A stretch of DNA of 46,097 bases from Dehalococcoidia bacterium UBA2160 (GCA_002328865.1 DCWO01000143.1:1-46097), one strand, 5' to 3'. Positions 8,370-16,944 are shown, counted from the stretch's first letter. Program-made: numbers and translations. The notes: a model not told the origin generated them from the sequence alone.

Positions 8370-8554
8370 TTACGCTTTGTGCGTAGTCTTGTCAGGCGAT
8401 CCGTAGCCCATGCCAGGCTTCGGTGTTGGGGGGAATGGCTCCCCTCTTTAACGACCGTCACCTCGCGGCCCTGTTCTCCACCTCTTGGACCGACCAAAGG
8501 GTATTGACCAGAGTCGTCAGCAATCTGACCAGGCTTGTGAAGAGGTTTCGCCAT
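8370..8554 (-). pseudogene. YjzC-like small protein gene with a single-base frameshift
   Basis: From ATG 8554, with GGAGGG at 8562-8567 as ribosome binding site, the minus strand encodes MAKPLHKPGQIADDSGQY, then LVGPRGGEQGREVTVVK. This is the start of the short YjzC-like family, whose consensus continues GEPFPPTPKPG. At that point the frame is wrong by one base: the matching frame reads GEPFPPTPKPGMGYGSPDK, THKA and then TAA at 8372-8370. The frame changes within AAAGAGGGG, about 36 codons in. Joined, the product would be about 61 residues, normal for the family. The cause may be a real mutation or a base missed in a homopolymer; the good ribosome site and terminator favour a gene that is, or was recently, intact. 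Confidence 0.62.
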
Positions 8555-9062
8555 AATGGCTCCCTCCGTCACGTAACATTGCGCCGCAGAGGTAGTAATC
8601 GACACATGCGAGATCGAATTTCAAACAACGCTACCAAGCTTGACCCCTCGCTACGAAATGAGTACCATTCCGCTTATCTAGGTCTGGAGGGAGTCCCTGC
8701 TGCGACGTAGGGCGACCTCTCGGAGAAGAATGACCCGCTCAGTCCAGTTGAGTGGGTCATTCTCAACAGCAACAAGCTGTTCAGGCACGATGTAGTCGCC
8801 CAGGCTTCATCACGTGCCCGCTCATGTGCCCCGTCTCCGCCAAAGCTCAAGGCTCTCATTTGCGCCGATTACAGCATATTCAAACCGTGTGTTCGAATTT
8901 GCCGCGGTGGAATGGTTGTCCCTGTCGCCGCCTGATCAACGCGCACAGGCCCAATTGCGTGATCGAGTTCCGCCCGTCAGCACCGGTAGTGGCTGGTTCA
9001 GATGCTGGCCGGTTCCGCGCGATTGTCCAATACATGAGCCGACCCACTTAAGTCCGGAAGGA
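8555..9062. other. Intergenic region with a strong inverted repeat
   Basis: These 508 bases lie upstream of the YjzC-like gene and downstream of immA. The notable element is a 15-bp inverted repeat at 8727-8763: arm AGAATGACCCGCTCA pairs with TGAGTGGGTCATTCT through one G-T pair, with a seven-base loop. No T-run follows on either strand. It could be a terminator for immA, a Rho-resistant end, or a small mobile repeat. No coding region or tRNA was recognised in the rest. Confidence 0.4.
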
Positions 9063-9917
9063 TCACCGTCGAATATGCTCAAGGTGCGACATTGACAAAA
9101 CGAACCTAGATTTGTCGACCCCAAATCCAATCGATTCGGTTTTGAAAACAGGGAAACCTACGTATCGTGAGTCCCCTTGTGCCACGCGTTCGAGGAGGGT
9201 TTCATCCGTGACTTTGAGACCGCCCTGCGACCAAGCGGCTTTGGCGCCTGCGAATGACTTGCTGTTGGACGGTATCACTTCGACGGATGGACCATTGATG
9301 CTGTTTCGGATCTGCCAAGACAATCTCACGGCACCGACCGTCCTCTTGTCCTGTCGCCATCTGGTCAGCAACCGTGGCTGCGAATTGAGTTCTACAATTC
9401 GGATGGCGGTGGCCGTTATCGAAGTGCCAAAGATCTGGCTCAAGTTTGACACCGAGGTGAGTGAATCGGGCAAATTACGCAGGTGATCGGCGAAGGTATG
9501 TTCAGGCATCAGCAATTCGGCAGCAGTCACTTCACACGACCTCTCTTCGTCGGGGTCGTCGTGACGATCCCATTCAGCGCGGTATTTTTCGCGCCTAATG
9601 GTCGATTGCGTTGAGTCTCGATCGCGCAAATGAAGCAAGTGACCAATCTCGTGCGCCAAAGAGTAAAGTTGTCTAGATGCCCCGATACGTTCATTGATGG
9701 CGACAAGACAACCGCCTTCGACAGGGACCAACATGCCTGACAGGATGCCGTGATCTTCACGGTACATAGGCCGCTTTACGACTTTGAACGCCCCAAGGTT
9801 GAGTGCGAATTGCGCGAGTTGCTCAAACGATTTCGGCCCGGTGCGCGTAACATCAGTCGCAAGTGCCCGAGTTAAGGTCGCCTTCGCAGTTTCGCGTCGC
9901 TCGGCGTTACGACTCAT
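9063..9917 (-). CDS. ImmA/IrrE family metallo-endopeptidase
   Basis: A 284-residue protein with the zinc-protease motif HEIGH at residues 89-93, inside YSLAHEIGHLLHL. A downstream Glu in the segment ERSCEVTAAELLMP probably provides the third zinc ligand, and the following LLMP is typical of the family. ImmA-type proteases cleave the HTH repressor encoded beside them when a signal arrives, as in ICEBs1 of Bacillus and IrrE/DdrO of Deinococcus. Here the start codon overlaps the stop of an XRE repressor gene by four bases (ATGA), so the two are co-translated. Residues after about 180 have no motif I recognise and may be a sensor region. Confidence 0.87.
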   Translation of the reverse strand: MSRNAERRETAKATLTRALATDVTRTGPKSFEQLAQFALNLGAFKVVKRPMYREDHGILSGMLVPVEGGCLVAINERIGASRQLYSLAHEIGHLLHLRDRDSTQSTIRREKYRAEWDRHDDPDEERSCEVTAAELLMPEHTFADHLRNLPDSLTSVSNLSQIFGTSITATAIRIVELNSQPRLLTRWRQDKRTVGAVRLSWQIRNSINGPSVEVIPSNSKSFAGAKAAWSQGGLKVTDETLLERVAQGDSRYVGFPVFKTESIGFGVDKSRFVLSMSHLEHIRR

Positions 9918-10327
9918 CGCGGGCGTCGCTCTCTCACGGCCTCGAGCATGACATCGATTTCAAAATGGCTCAATGGGACTCGAACGTTGGACCGCCTTCG
10001 CATTTCGGCAGTTCCCATTTCTTTGAGTCTTTCGGCTTGTTCGGCCGTGCATTCGCCGCGCATGAGTTTGTCATCAATCAGCGCCATTGTCTGGCGTTCA
10101 GCCGATGTTTCGCCTCGAAGAATGTAGTCCGCTGACACACCTAGTACCACGGCGAGCCGTTCCAGCATGTCTCGGGAGTTCTCTATACGGACGCGATCTT
10201 TTTCGATCCTGTAGATGACGTGTTCACTCAAATCGACCCGCTCACCAAGTTCAAATTGGGTGAGTCCGCACCCTTCTCGCAACCGCTCAATACGCTGTCC
10301 GATTGTTTCGCCACTCCATATTGCCAT
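9914..10327 (-). CDS. XRE family HTH transcriptional regulator
   Basis: A 137-residue protein with a Cro/CI-type helix-turn-helix at about residues 10-65 (RIERLREGCGLTQFELGERV, then DLSEHVIYRIE). A C-terminal region of some 70 residues may be the dimerisation and cleavage part. The start is ATG at 10327 with GGAG upstream. It is translationally coupled to the ImmA-type protease downstream, the usual repressor/antirepressor arrangement. An inverted repeat just upstream (10345-10361) is a candidate for its own operator. It lies 45 bases beyond the nrdJ stop on the same strand. Confidence 0.88.
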   Translation of the reverse strand: MAIWSGETIGQRIERLREGCGLTQFELGERVDLSEHVIYRIEKDRVRIENSRDMLERLAVVLGVSADYILRGETSAERQTMALIDDKLMRGECTAEQAERLKEMGTAEMRRRSNVRVPLSHFEIDVMLEAVRERRPR

Positions 10328-10344
10328 GCTTCTCTCCTCACGTA

Positions 10345-10361
10345 CGAGTACGAATTACTCG
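10345..10361. promoter_or_regulatory. Inverted repeat upstream of the XRE gene
   Basis: CGAGTA (10345-10350), five bases, then TACTCG (10356-10361): a perfect 6-bp inverted repeat 18 bases before the xre start, next to its ribosome binding site. Small Cro/CI-type repressors usually bind such sites over their own promoter, so autoregulation is the simplest reading. Confidence 0.4.
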
Positions 10362-10372
10362 CTGCATAGCCG

Positions 10373-12874
10373 CTACTCGCACTTGCTGAAGCCGCAATCG
10401 ATGCAGTTGAGGCAACCCTCCTGCGGAATCAGCGTGCCAGAGCACTTGGGACAACGGTAACCTGTGCGTGGTCGGACTCCGCCGTTGGCGGGTTGCTCTT
10501 CCGTCCCCGTCGGAGGAAATAGGCCGAGTTGAGCTGCTGAATCTACATCTCCGTAAGTTGACTGATCGGGTCTAGATGAACTCGCAACGGATACGTGATG
10601 ACTCAAGGCATGGCCCACTCCATCCGGTGCTGAACGAATGAGCGTGCCTTCGTCCCAAGCCGGGCAGCAGGTGATGCCATGCAGTTGCTCCAAGATCACA
10701 TCGGGGTCGATGCCGGACCGCAAGGCCAACGAGATCAGCCTCGTTACTGCCTCCAAATTCGCTGAATCGCATCCGCCAGCCTTACCAACATTGGCGAACA
10801 CTTCGAACGGTTTACCAGTCTCGTCGAAGCTGATACTAACGTACATATTGCCATGGCCGGTTCGGACTCGGTCAGTGACGCTTACCACCGAGGTTGGGCG
10901 CTGGCGGGGCACGAGCAATCCGGCGACCGGCTCTGCTTCCTCTTCGTCCTTGCCCGTTTCCAGCACCTGCATCGACTTCGAGCCGTCTCGGTATACGGTG
11001 ACGGCTTTGCATCCGGTCTCCCACGCGAGCTCGAATGCGGCTTTGACGTCGGCGACAGTGGCCGAGTTGGGCAAGTTGATCGTCTTGGACACTGAGTTGG
11101 TCACATGCTCCTGCCAGGCGGCCTGCATCCTGACGTGGGCTTCGGCGCTGATGGCCATGGACGACCGGAAGACGGCGGGGTCCAGCCCATGTTCGCCCAA
11201 GATCGCGGCCGCGTCATCAGGACTCTCGGCGATTCGTTCGAGCACGCGTTTGACTGCCTCGTCGTCACCCAGGTGGTCGGCGAGCGTTTCGCGGATCGAA
11301 GCCGGGGCGTCCAGCAAGCGGGAGCTGGCGGCATCCGGGTTTTGCCAGAGGACGTTGGACCACCAGGCCAGCGCGAAGTGAGGCTCGATTCCGCTGGAGC
11401 AGCCCGCAATGCGGCTGATGGTCCCCGTCGGGGCGATCGTGATGACGCTGGAGTTGCGCACCGGAGGCAGTCCGCGGGCTTTGAGGTCGGAGTTCTCGTA
11501 CTCGGGGAACGGTCCGCGCTCGACGGCCAAGTTGTGTGATTCGTCCCACGCGATGCGCTCGACGAATCCGCCCAGCTCTCGGGCCAGCGCCTGTGCTTCG
11601 GCGGAGTCGTAAGGCAGACCCAAGCGAACCAGTGCGTCGGCCCAGCCCATGTAGCCGAGGCCGATTCGACGCGTCGCCAGGTTGACCTCGCGCAGCTTCG
11701 GCAGCGGGAACGAGTTGACCTCGATCACGTCGTCCAGGAACCGAACCGCGGTCCGGATGGTCTCCTCGAGGCCGTCCCAGTCCAGTCCGTACTGGCCTAC
11801 GTGGTTGTCGAGGTTGATCGAGCCAAGGCAGCAGTTGCCGTAATTCTCGAGGAACTCCTCGCCGCACGGGTTGCTGGTCTCGATCCGGCCTAATTGCGGG
11901 TTGGGCGCCGTCTCCCACACCCGGTCCATGAACACGACCCCTGGGTCTCCGGTCTTCCAGGCGGACTCGGCGATCTCTTCCCAAAGCTCTCGCGCGCTGA
12001 TCATCTCGACCACGTCGTCGACAGGCCCCGTGCCTTCATCGCGAGGGTTGACCAGCGCCCATTGGGCGTCGGCTTTGACCGCCTCCATGAACGCATCGGT
12101 GATCTGAACGGAGATGTTGAAATTCCGCAGGGTTTCGTCGTCGTCCTTGCAGGTGATGAACTCGCGGATGTCCGGGTGGCTGTCGCGAAGCTGACCCATG
12201 TGGGCGCCAAGCCGGAACGCGCCCTGTGTGAGCGTGGCGCCGACGGCCGAGTAGAGCTTCATCACAGCGATGGGCCCGCAGGCGTTGCCGTGGGTGGTCC
12301 GGATCTTGTCATTCTTGGGCCGCAGCTTGGAGAAGCCGAAACCGATCCCGCCGCCCCACTTTTCGATCATGGCCGCGTCGTGGGCCACCTGCATGATCGA
12401 CTCCATGTCGTCCTCGGGCGACGCGACGAAGCATGCCGACAGGCATCCTTTGCTCGTGCCGGCGTTGACCAGCGTGGGAGAGTTGGGTAGGAACTTGAGC
12501 GACGTCATCACATCGTAGAACCGGTTCGCCCAAACGGTGCGGTATGCGGGCTGTTCGCCCTCGGCTATGGCGTTCGCAACCCGATGGAACAGGTCCTCGG
12601 GCGTTTCGATGGGTTTGCCTTCGGCGTCCTTCCGCAGATAGCGCTGCTCCAGAATCACCAACGCGTTGTCGGTGATGGCCGTCTGACGGTCGCTCCTCGG
12701 CGCGGCGGCGGGTTCATCTCCGGATCCGTTGCCGTTTGTTTTCAGCGAAGCCGTTATCTGGCTCCGAAGATTGCCAGGCACGCCCGCCGACTCCAATGCT
12801 CGCTCCACCTCTGCCAGCATGTCCTCGTGTTCCAAGGGCTGGTCGGACGGGCTGGCTTTTTCCTCCACGTACAT
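10373..12874 (-). CDS. nrdJ: Vitamin B12-dependent (class II) ribonucleotide reductase
   Basis: An 833-residue cytoplasmic enzyme that reduces ribonucleotides to deoxyribonucleotides using adenosylcobalamin as radical source, so it works with or without oxygen. Recognisable stretches are FLPNSPTLVNAG, GCLSACFV, GGGIGFGFS and the active-site SNPCGEE with its Cys and Glu; GLGYMGWADAL and TGTISRIAGCSSGIEPHFA follow. The C-terminus ends in a cysteine-rich tail (CPKCSGTLIPQEGC and CIDCGFSKC) that probably acts in thiol re-reduction. The start is ATG at 12874. nrdR lies 140 bases upstream on the same strand; no cobalamin riboswitch was recognised in that gap. Confidence 0.96.
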   Translation of the reverse strand: MYVEEKASPSDQPLEHEDMLAEVERALESAGVPGNLRSQITASLKTNGNGSGDEPAAAPRSDRQTAITDNALVILEQRYLRKDAEGKPIETPEDLFHRVANAIAEGEQPAYRTVWANRFYDVMTSLKFLPNSPTLVNAGTSKGCLSACFVASPEDDMESIMQVAHDAAMIEKWGGGIGFGFSKLRPKNDKIRTTHGNACGPIAVMKLYSAVGATLTQGAFRLGAHMGQLRDSHPDIREFITCKDDDETLRNFNISVQITDAFMEAVKADAQWALVNPRDEGTGPVDDVVEMISARELWEEIAESAWKTGDPGVVFMDRVWETAPNPQLGRIETSNPCGEEFLENYGNCCLGSINLDNHVGQYGLDWDGLEETIRTAVRFLDDVIEVNSFPLPKLREVNLATRRIGLGYMGWADALVRLGLPYDSAEAQALARELGGFVERIAWDESHNLAVERGPFPEYENSDLKARGLPPVRNSSVITIAPTGTISRIAGCSSGIEPHFALAWWSNVLWQNPDAASSRLLDAPASIRETLADHLGDDEAVKRVLERIAESPDDAAAILGEHGLDPAVFRSSMAISAEAHVRMQAAWQEHVTNSVSKTINLPNSATVADVKAAFELAWETGCKAVTVYRDGSKSMQVLETGKDEEEAEPVAGLLVPRQRPTSVVSVTDRVRTGHGNMYVSISFDETGKPFEVFANVGKAGGCDSANLEAVTRLISLALRSGIDPDVILEQLHGITCCPAWDEGTLIRSAPDGVGHALSHHVSVASSSRPDQSTYGDVDSAAQLGLFPPTGTEEQPANGGVRPRTGYRCPKCSGTLIPQEGCLNCIDCGFSKCE

Positions 12875-13014
12875 ACTGACGACTCCTGAGTTACTCGATC
12901 CGCGGCATCCAAGGTGCTTCGGTCTGAGCGTTCTTGATGCGAGTCAGAGACCCGCAGGATAACACGAAATAGAACAAATGGTCTACAAGCGAACAGGGAT
13001 CCCGGCGAGCTGGG

Positions 13015-13584
13015 CTACGCCGGGTCGGGCTGTGGCCGGACGCCCCTCCGGCGGCGGCGGCGGACCGGAGCAGTGGGAGCAGCGTCCTCCAGTATCGAGA
13101 GCGCAAGCTGGTTGGAGGGCACGCCGTCAGCCGGTTCAACCGGCTCCAAAAGCGCGTCGATCTCCGACCTGAAGCTCTCGATGTCGCGGAAGTCGCGATA
13201 TACGCTTGCGAACCTGATGTACGCCACCCGGTCCATCTCCTTAAGCAGGTCCATGGCCAGTTCGCCGATGTCTCGGGAGCTCACCTCAGCGCGCCCCGTG
13301 TCGAGAAGGTGCGCCTCGATCTCGTTAAGCACCTTCTCGACGCGCCCCAGGGGGAGGGGGCGTTTGGCGCACGCTTTGGTGAGACTAGTCCAGAGTTTGT
13401 CTCGGCTGAACTCTTCGCGCCGTCCATCAGCCTTGACCACCATGACCACACGCATCTGGACCCGCTCGTAGGTAGTGAAGCGCAAATTACACTCCTGACA
13501 TTCGCGGCGTCGGCGGATGCCGTCACCGGAATCCCGGGAGTCGATTACCTTCGAATTTGTGTCGCCACAAAAGGGACAGAGCAT
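13015..13584 (-). CDS. nrdR: Transcriptional repressor NrdR
   Basis: A 189-residue regulator that senses ATP/dATP and represses ribonucleotide reductase genes. The N-terminal zinc ribbon has C3, C6, C29 and C32 (MLCPFCGDTNSKVIDSR and RRRRECQEC), followed by the ATP-cone domain at about residues 49-139 (VVKADGRREEFSRDKLW). It is some 30 residues longer than usual, because of a low-complexity tail ending in an arginine-rich stretch. It is encoded directly upstream of nrdJ on the same strand, the order of the nrdRJ operon of Streptomyces. A promoter with two NrdR-box-like sites lies upstream. Confidence 0.96.
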   Translation of the reverse strand: MLCPFCGDTNSKVIDSRDSGDGIRRRRECQECNLRFTTYERVQMRVVMVVKADGRREEFSRDKLWTSLTKACAKRPLPLGRVEKVLNEIEAHLLDTGRAEVSSRDIGELAMDLLKEMDRVAYIRFASVYRDFRDIESFRSEIDALLEPVEPADGVPSNQLALSILEDAAPTAPVRRRRRRGVRPQPDPA

Positions 13585-13628
13585 GGGTTAGGCGTCATCG
13601 AGAACAGTTTAGCGGACGGACGATGCAC

Positions 13629-13682
13629 CACAATCTATCGTGATGCCTGGAGAATGTACCACCACATCTTGCGGTGTGTCAA
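13629..13682 (-). promoter_or_regulatory. nrdR-nrdJ promoter with two NrdR-box-like sites
   Basis: On the minus strand a consensus -35 TTGACA (13682-13677) is followed after 18 bases by TACATT (13658-13653). Two related sites overlap it: CACCGCAAGATGTG (13676-13663) fills the spacer, and CACGATAGATTGTG (13642-13629) lies just after the expected start of transcription. Both have the CAC...GTG ends of the known NrdR box. Their starts are 34 bp apart, slightly more than the usual 31-32. The rest of the 356-base gap up to the next gene shows nothing further. Confidence 0.55.
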
Positions 13683-13940
13683 GGATAACTGACGCACGAA
13701 TTCATGTCGATATTGTGACGAACGGCCGGGTTTCGCAAGGCGCGTATGTCTGAGGTCCGTCGCGCCGACCGCTGCCGATCGATCCCAAAGCAACTTCATC
13801 GCGCCCGGCCGAATCAGTTGCGCGCTGTTTCTCCGCCGCGCACAGTGGTCCTGGACTCACGTAGCTGGAACTTTCCGGAGCCGTTCAGCGTCTATATGAA
13901 CAAGACCGGATGGACAGATGTCACCAGACCAGGAGACGAA

Positions 13941-14804
13941 ATGAACAGAATGCGAAGGCTTGTCTTCATCGTCGGATCGGCAATTCTGATCGTTGTCGGC
14001 CTAGCGTGCGGAACTGCGGAGAAGCAAGACTCGACAAACACGGAAGCGGCATTGGATGCGCAGCAAGTCCAGGGCCAGCCTGAGTCATCCGGACCGCTCC
14101 CTGAAATCACCTTGGCCGTCGTCCCGCAAGGCGCCCCTCGGGTCAACATGACTTACGAAGGGTCGATGTATCATCAAGACCCTCTTAGGACTGAAGAAGC
14201 GGCGAACCTCACCGAGGACAGCTTCGAACTTGTCGGATCGACCGCCGAGTCGAACCTGATCGCTCCGGGCAGCGGCGAGAGCCTGGACGTCTATCGACTC
14301 AAGGGCGGTGATGCGGCGTACCTTTATACTTTCGAGTCTGGTGAGAGCATTGCCAATGAAGACGGAACTGCCATCACGGTCAATGGCGAATGGGTGCGCT
14401 GGGCCGTAGCGAGTCAGGATCCTGCCAACGATCCGCAGGCGTCGGATGTGATATTGTTCCAGAGCCCGCCGGTGCCAACCGGACCGCCCCGTGAAGACCC
14501 ACCAGCCGCGGTACCGCAGGGAGCCCCTCTGGTCAGCATGACTTACGAAGGAGCAGTCTACTATTGGGACTCGCTCAGTGCAGACGAAGCGGCGAATATA
14601 AGCGAAGACGACCTCGAGCTAGTTGGCGTCTCCGAGTCGAACCCACTGGTTCCGGGCAGTGCCGCGGGTTGGGATGTCTACAAACTCAAAGATGGCGAAG
14701 AGGGCTACGTCTACAGGTTCGACCCAGGCGAAAGCTTCAAGAACGAGGACGGCCGCACGATCACGATCGAACCTGAGTGGTCGCGGTGGAGTGCTGTCGA
14801 TTAG
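13941..14804 (+). CDS. Lipoprotein with two tandem copies of a ~96-residue domain
   Basis: A 287-residue predicted lipoprotein. The signal peptide MNRMRRLVFIVGSAILIVVG leads to the lipobox LAC with Cys23 as the lipid-anchored residue, placing it outside the membrane. A Ser/Gln-rich linker is followed by two copies of one domain, residues 62-157 and 192-287. Both begin PQGAP, continue MTYEG, EAAN, ELVG and DVY(R/K)LK, and end NEDG..IT..EW.RW. A Pro-rich linker separates them. I do not recognise the domain family. The start is ATG 13941, seven bases after AGGAG, although the frame is open further upstream. Confidence 0.75.
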   Translation: MNRMRRLVFIVGSAILIVVGLACGTAEKQDSTNTEAALDAQQVQGQPESSGPLPEITLAVVPQGAPRVNMTYEGSMYHQDPLRTEEAANLTEDSFELVGSTAESNLIAPGSGESLDVYRLKGGDAAYLYTFESGESIANEDGTAITVNGEWVRWAVASQDPANDPQASDVILFQSPPVPTGPPREDPPAAVPQGAPLVSMTYEGAVYYWDSLSADEAANISEDDLELVGVSESNPLVPGSAAGWDVYKLKDGEEGYVYRFDPGESFKNEDGRTITIEPEWSRWSAVD

Positions 14805-15189
14805 AATCGGTCATAATTGTTCCTCCGGTTCATTCACCACCAGTTGGCTGGTCGCGTCGGTTGATGGCATTGCGGCGGCGCCGATCATGTCGGCTTCAGG
14901 GGAGCGGTTATTCCGAAGATTGGGTTCCCTGCGTTCCGTGCACCTTGCATGTGTCGCCGCTGGATCATCCGTGGCTAACTCGAACCGTGGTTATCGCCTT
15001 CCAGTATGGATTGATGCGTGATTTCGCAGTTCGTCGTCGCGGCGAACGACGAGCCGATTCGAGACAAGACTCGATGGCGCTCTAACTGCATTGGTGGTAC
15101 ATTGTCGCTCCGCCCTTCGGCGCCGGCTGAAATCGAAACGCGATTGAGAGCCGCAGCAAAGGGACATCTTCATCCAACGAGGACATCGC
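14805..15189. other. Intergenic region before the hemerythrin gene
   Basis: These 385 bases lie between two plus-strand genes. I see no open frame with coding character, no tRNA and no clear promoter. The only regular structure is a short inverted repeat of CGTCGT and ACGACG around 15033-15052, too weak to name. Confidence 0.35.
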
Positions 15190-15729
15190 ATGAGATCTAC
15201 TGACGTACTTGTTCAACAGCACATGGTGATCGACAAGGTTTTGGACACCCTTGCGCAAAAACTACAGGACACACCCAGCGCAGGCGCGCTCGACGTGGAG
15301 TTCTTCAGGAAGCTGGTGGCTTTCAGCAACGCAGTCGACAAGTGCCACCACAGCAAGGAAGAGGGATGTCTGTTCCCTTGCCTCACAGGAAAGGGAATGC
15401 CGCGAGAGGGCGGACCCATAGGGATGATGCTCATGGAGCACGAGATGGGCAGAGCGCTCATCAGGCAGCTCTCGGAGACGCTCGACCTGTACGAGAACGG
15501 CGACGCATCAGTCGATGATGTCGTGAGCCCGTGTCGGGAGTATCTGCAACTCCTGAAGCAGCACATCTCCAAAGAGAACGGCGTGCTTTACCCCATGGGC
15601 GAAAACATGATGAGCGAGCAAGACGACGCTGAGACTTTAACGTGTTACGAGGACGGCGAGCAGGAGATGGGGCCTGAAGCATCCGAGGACCTCATCCGAC
15701 TCGCCGCTGAGATGAACGCAGAAATATGA
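15190..15729 (+). CDS. Hemerythrin HHE-domain protein
   Basis: A 179-residue soluble protein with the four-helix hemerythrin-like cation-binding fold. Candidate di-iron ligands are H11 in the first helix, H53/H54 with E57/E58 (KCHHSKEEGCLFP), H84 (MEHEMGR) and H125 with E129 (QHISKENGVLYP). Their spacing matches the family, and the C-terminal half carries the usual acidic tail. Such proteins bind oxygen or nitric oxide or help store iron; the exact role is not readable. The start is ATG 15190. It is convergent with ftsZ and ends at a shared hairpin. Confidence 0.9.
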   Translation: MRSTDVLVQQHMVIDKVLDTLAQKLQDTPSAGALDVEFFRKLVAFSNAVDKCHHSKEEGCLFPCLTGKGMPREGGPIGMMLMEHEMGRALIRQLSETLDLYENGDASVDDVVSPCREYLQLLKQHISKENGVLYPMGENMMSEQDDAETLTCYEDGEQEMGPEASEDLIRLAAEMNAEI

Positions 15730-15732
15730 ACT

Positions 15733-15766
15733 ACAAAGGCGCCCCGACTTCACGGGACGCCTTTGT
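15733..15766. terminator. Bidirectional terminator between hemerythrin gene and ftsZ
   Basis: Perfect 9-bp stem: ACAAAGGCG (15733-15741) with CGCCTTTGT (15758-15766), and an inner CCCG/CGGG stem. It sits between the ends of two convergent genes. Confidence 0.75.
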
Positions 15767-15788
15767 GCTGCGAGGTCTCGGTTATCGG

Positions 15789-16892
15789 CTACTCGGTCTG
15801 GACGTGATTGGTCCGAGCGCGCACCCGCGTTCGCGAGTAGCGGCGCAGGAACGGCGGCAGGTCGAGCTCGGTGTCCTCGCCGCTTAGGGCGTCGTTCAGC
15901 ATGCGGTCGACTCGGTCCTCGCGGTCCGAGTACTCCTGCGCTGATGGGAAGCCCGTGGCGATGATGGTGAGCTTGATCTCGTTCTCCATCTTCAGGTCGG
16001 TCACCATGCCGAAAATGATGTTGGCGTCGGGGTCGACGACCCGCTGGATGACCTCGGCGGCCTCGTGGAGTTCATTCAGCCGGAGGTCGGAACCGCCGGT
16101 GATGTTGAACAGAACTCCTCCCGCGCCTTCGATCGAGACGTCGAGCAACGGGTTCGTGATGGCCTGTTGGGCTGCTTCGCGAGCCCTGTGCTCGCCAATG
16201 CCCCAGCCGATCGACATCCATGCCGGTCCGGCGTCGCGCATGATCGCGTTGACGTCGGCAAAGTCGACGTTGATTTCGCCGGCGGTGGTGACGACCTCGG
16301 CGATGGATTGCACGCCGATGCGCAGAACGTCGTCAGCCATTTTGAAGGCGTTCTCCGCCGTGATCTCTTCCTCGGCGATCACGTGAAGGCGCTCGTTGGG
16401 GATCACCAGCAGGGTGTCAACGTGCTCTTTGAGCCGGTTGATGCCCGCATCAGCGACACGTCCGCGACGCATGCCTTCGAAGGCGAACGGCCGGGTCACG
16501 ATGCCGACGGTCAGAGCGCCAGTCTCTCGGGCGATCTGTGCGATTACCGGAGAAGCGCCGGTTCCGGTGCCGCCGCCCATGCCGGCCGCCACGAACACCA
16601 TGTCGGAATCGGCGACGACCTCGTACAGGTCCTCGCGGCTCTCCTCGGCGGACCTGGAGCCGAGTTCGGGACTGCCGCCTACACCTTTACCCTGGGTGAG
16701 CTGGTCGCCAATCCGCATCTTGAGCGGCACGTCGCTCATCAGAAGCGCCTGGGAGTCGGTGTTGACGACGACGTATTCGACGCCTGGTATCCGCTCCCTG
16801 AACATTCTCGAGACGGCGTTGGAGCCCCCGCCCCCGACACCCACTACTTTGATTCGGGCAACGCTTTCGGGGTCGCCCCTGAAACTGTTCAT
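15789..16892 (-). CDS. ftsZ: Cell division protein FtsZ
   Basis: Tubulin-like GTPase of 367 residues that polymerises into the division ring at mid-cell. The N-terminal nucleotide loop IKVVGVGGGGSNAV, the tubulin signature GGGTGTGASPV and the T7 loop NVDFADVNAIM with its catalytic aspartates are all intact. The C-terminus keeps the tail peptide LDLPPFLRR that binds FtsA, followed by a basic extension. The start is ATG 16892 with GGGGG upstream. It lies 52 bases after ftsA on the same strand; this spacer contains a perfect 12-bp direct repeat at 16915-16939. Confidence 0.98.
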   Translation of the reverse strand: MNSFRGDPESVARIKVVGVGGGGSNAVSRMFRERIPGVEYVVVNTDSQALLMSDVPLKMRIGDQLTQGKGVGGSPELGSRSAEESREDLYEVVADSDMVFVAAGMGGGTGTGASPVIAQIARETGALTVGIVTRPFAFEGMRRGRVADAGINRLKEHVDTLLVIPNERLHVIAEEEITAENAFKMADDVLRIGVQSIAEVVTTAGEINVDFADVNAIMRDAGPAWMSIGWGIGEHRAREAAQQAITNPLLDVSIEGAGGVLFNITGGSDLRLNELHEAAEVIQRVVDPDANIIFGMVTDLKMENEIKLTIIATGFPSAQEYSDREDRVDRMLNDALSGEDTELDLPPFLRRYSRTRVRARTNHVQTE

Positions 16893-16944
16893 ATAGATTC
16901 CCCCTTTAGTCCTTTGTATCCTGCGACTGTATCCTGCGATTTTG

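Noticed and set aside
8880..8925. A possible tRNA 3' half near a TTCGAAT sequence
   Set aside because: Flanking bases do not form a T stem or acceptor stem, and no anticodon arm was found upstream.
12875..13014. A cobalamin riboswitch upstream of the B12-dependent nrdJ
   Set aside because: The gap is only 140 bases and I could not find the B12-box or the conserved core; control by NrdR is better supported.
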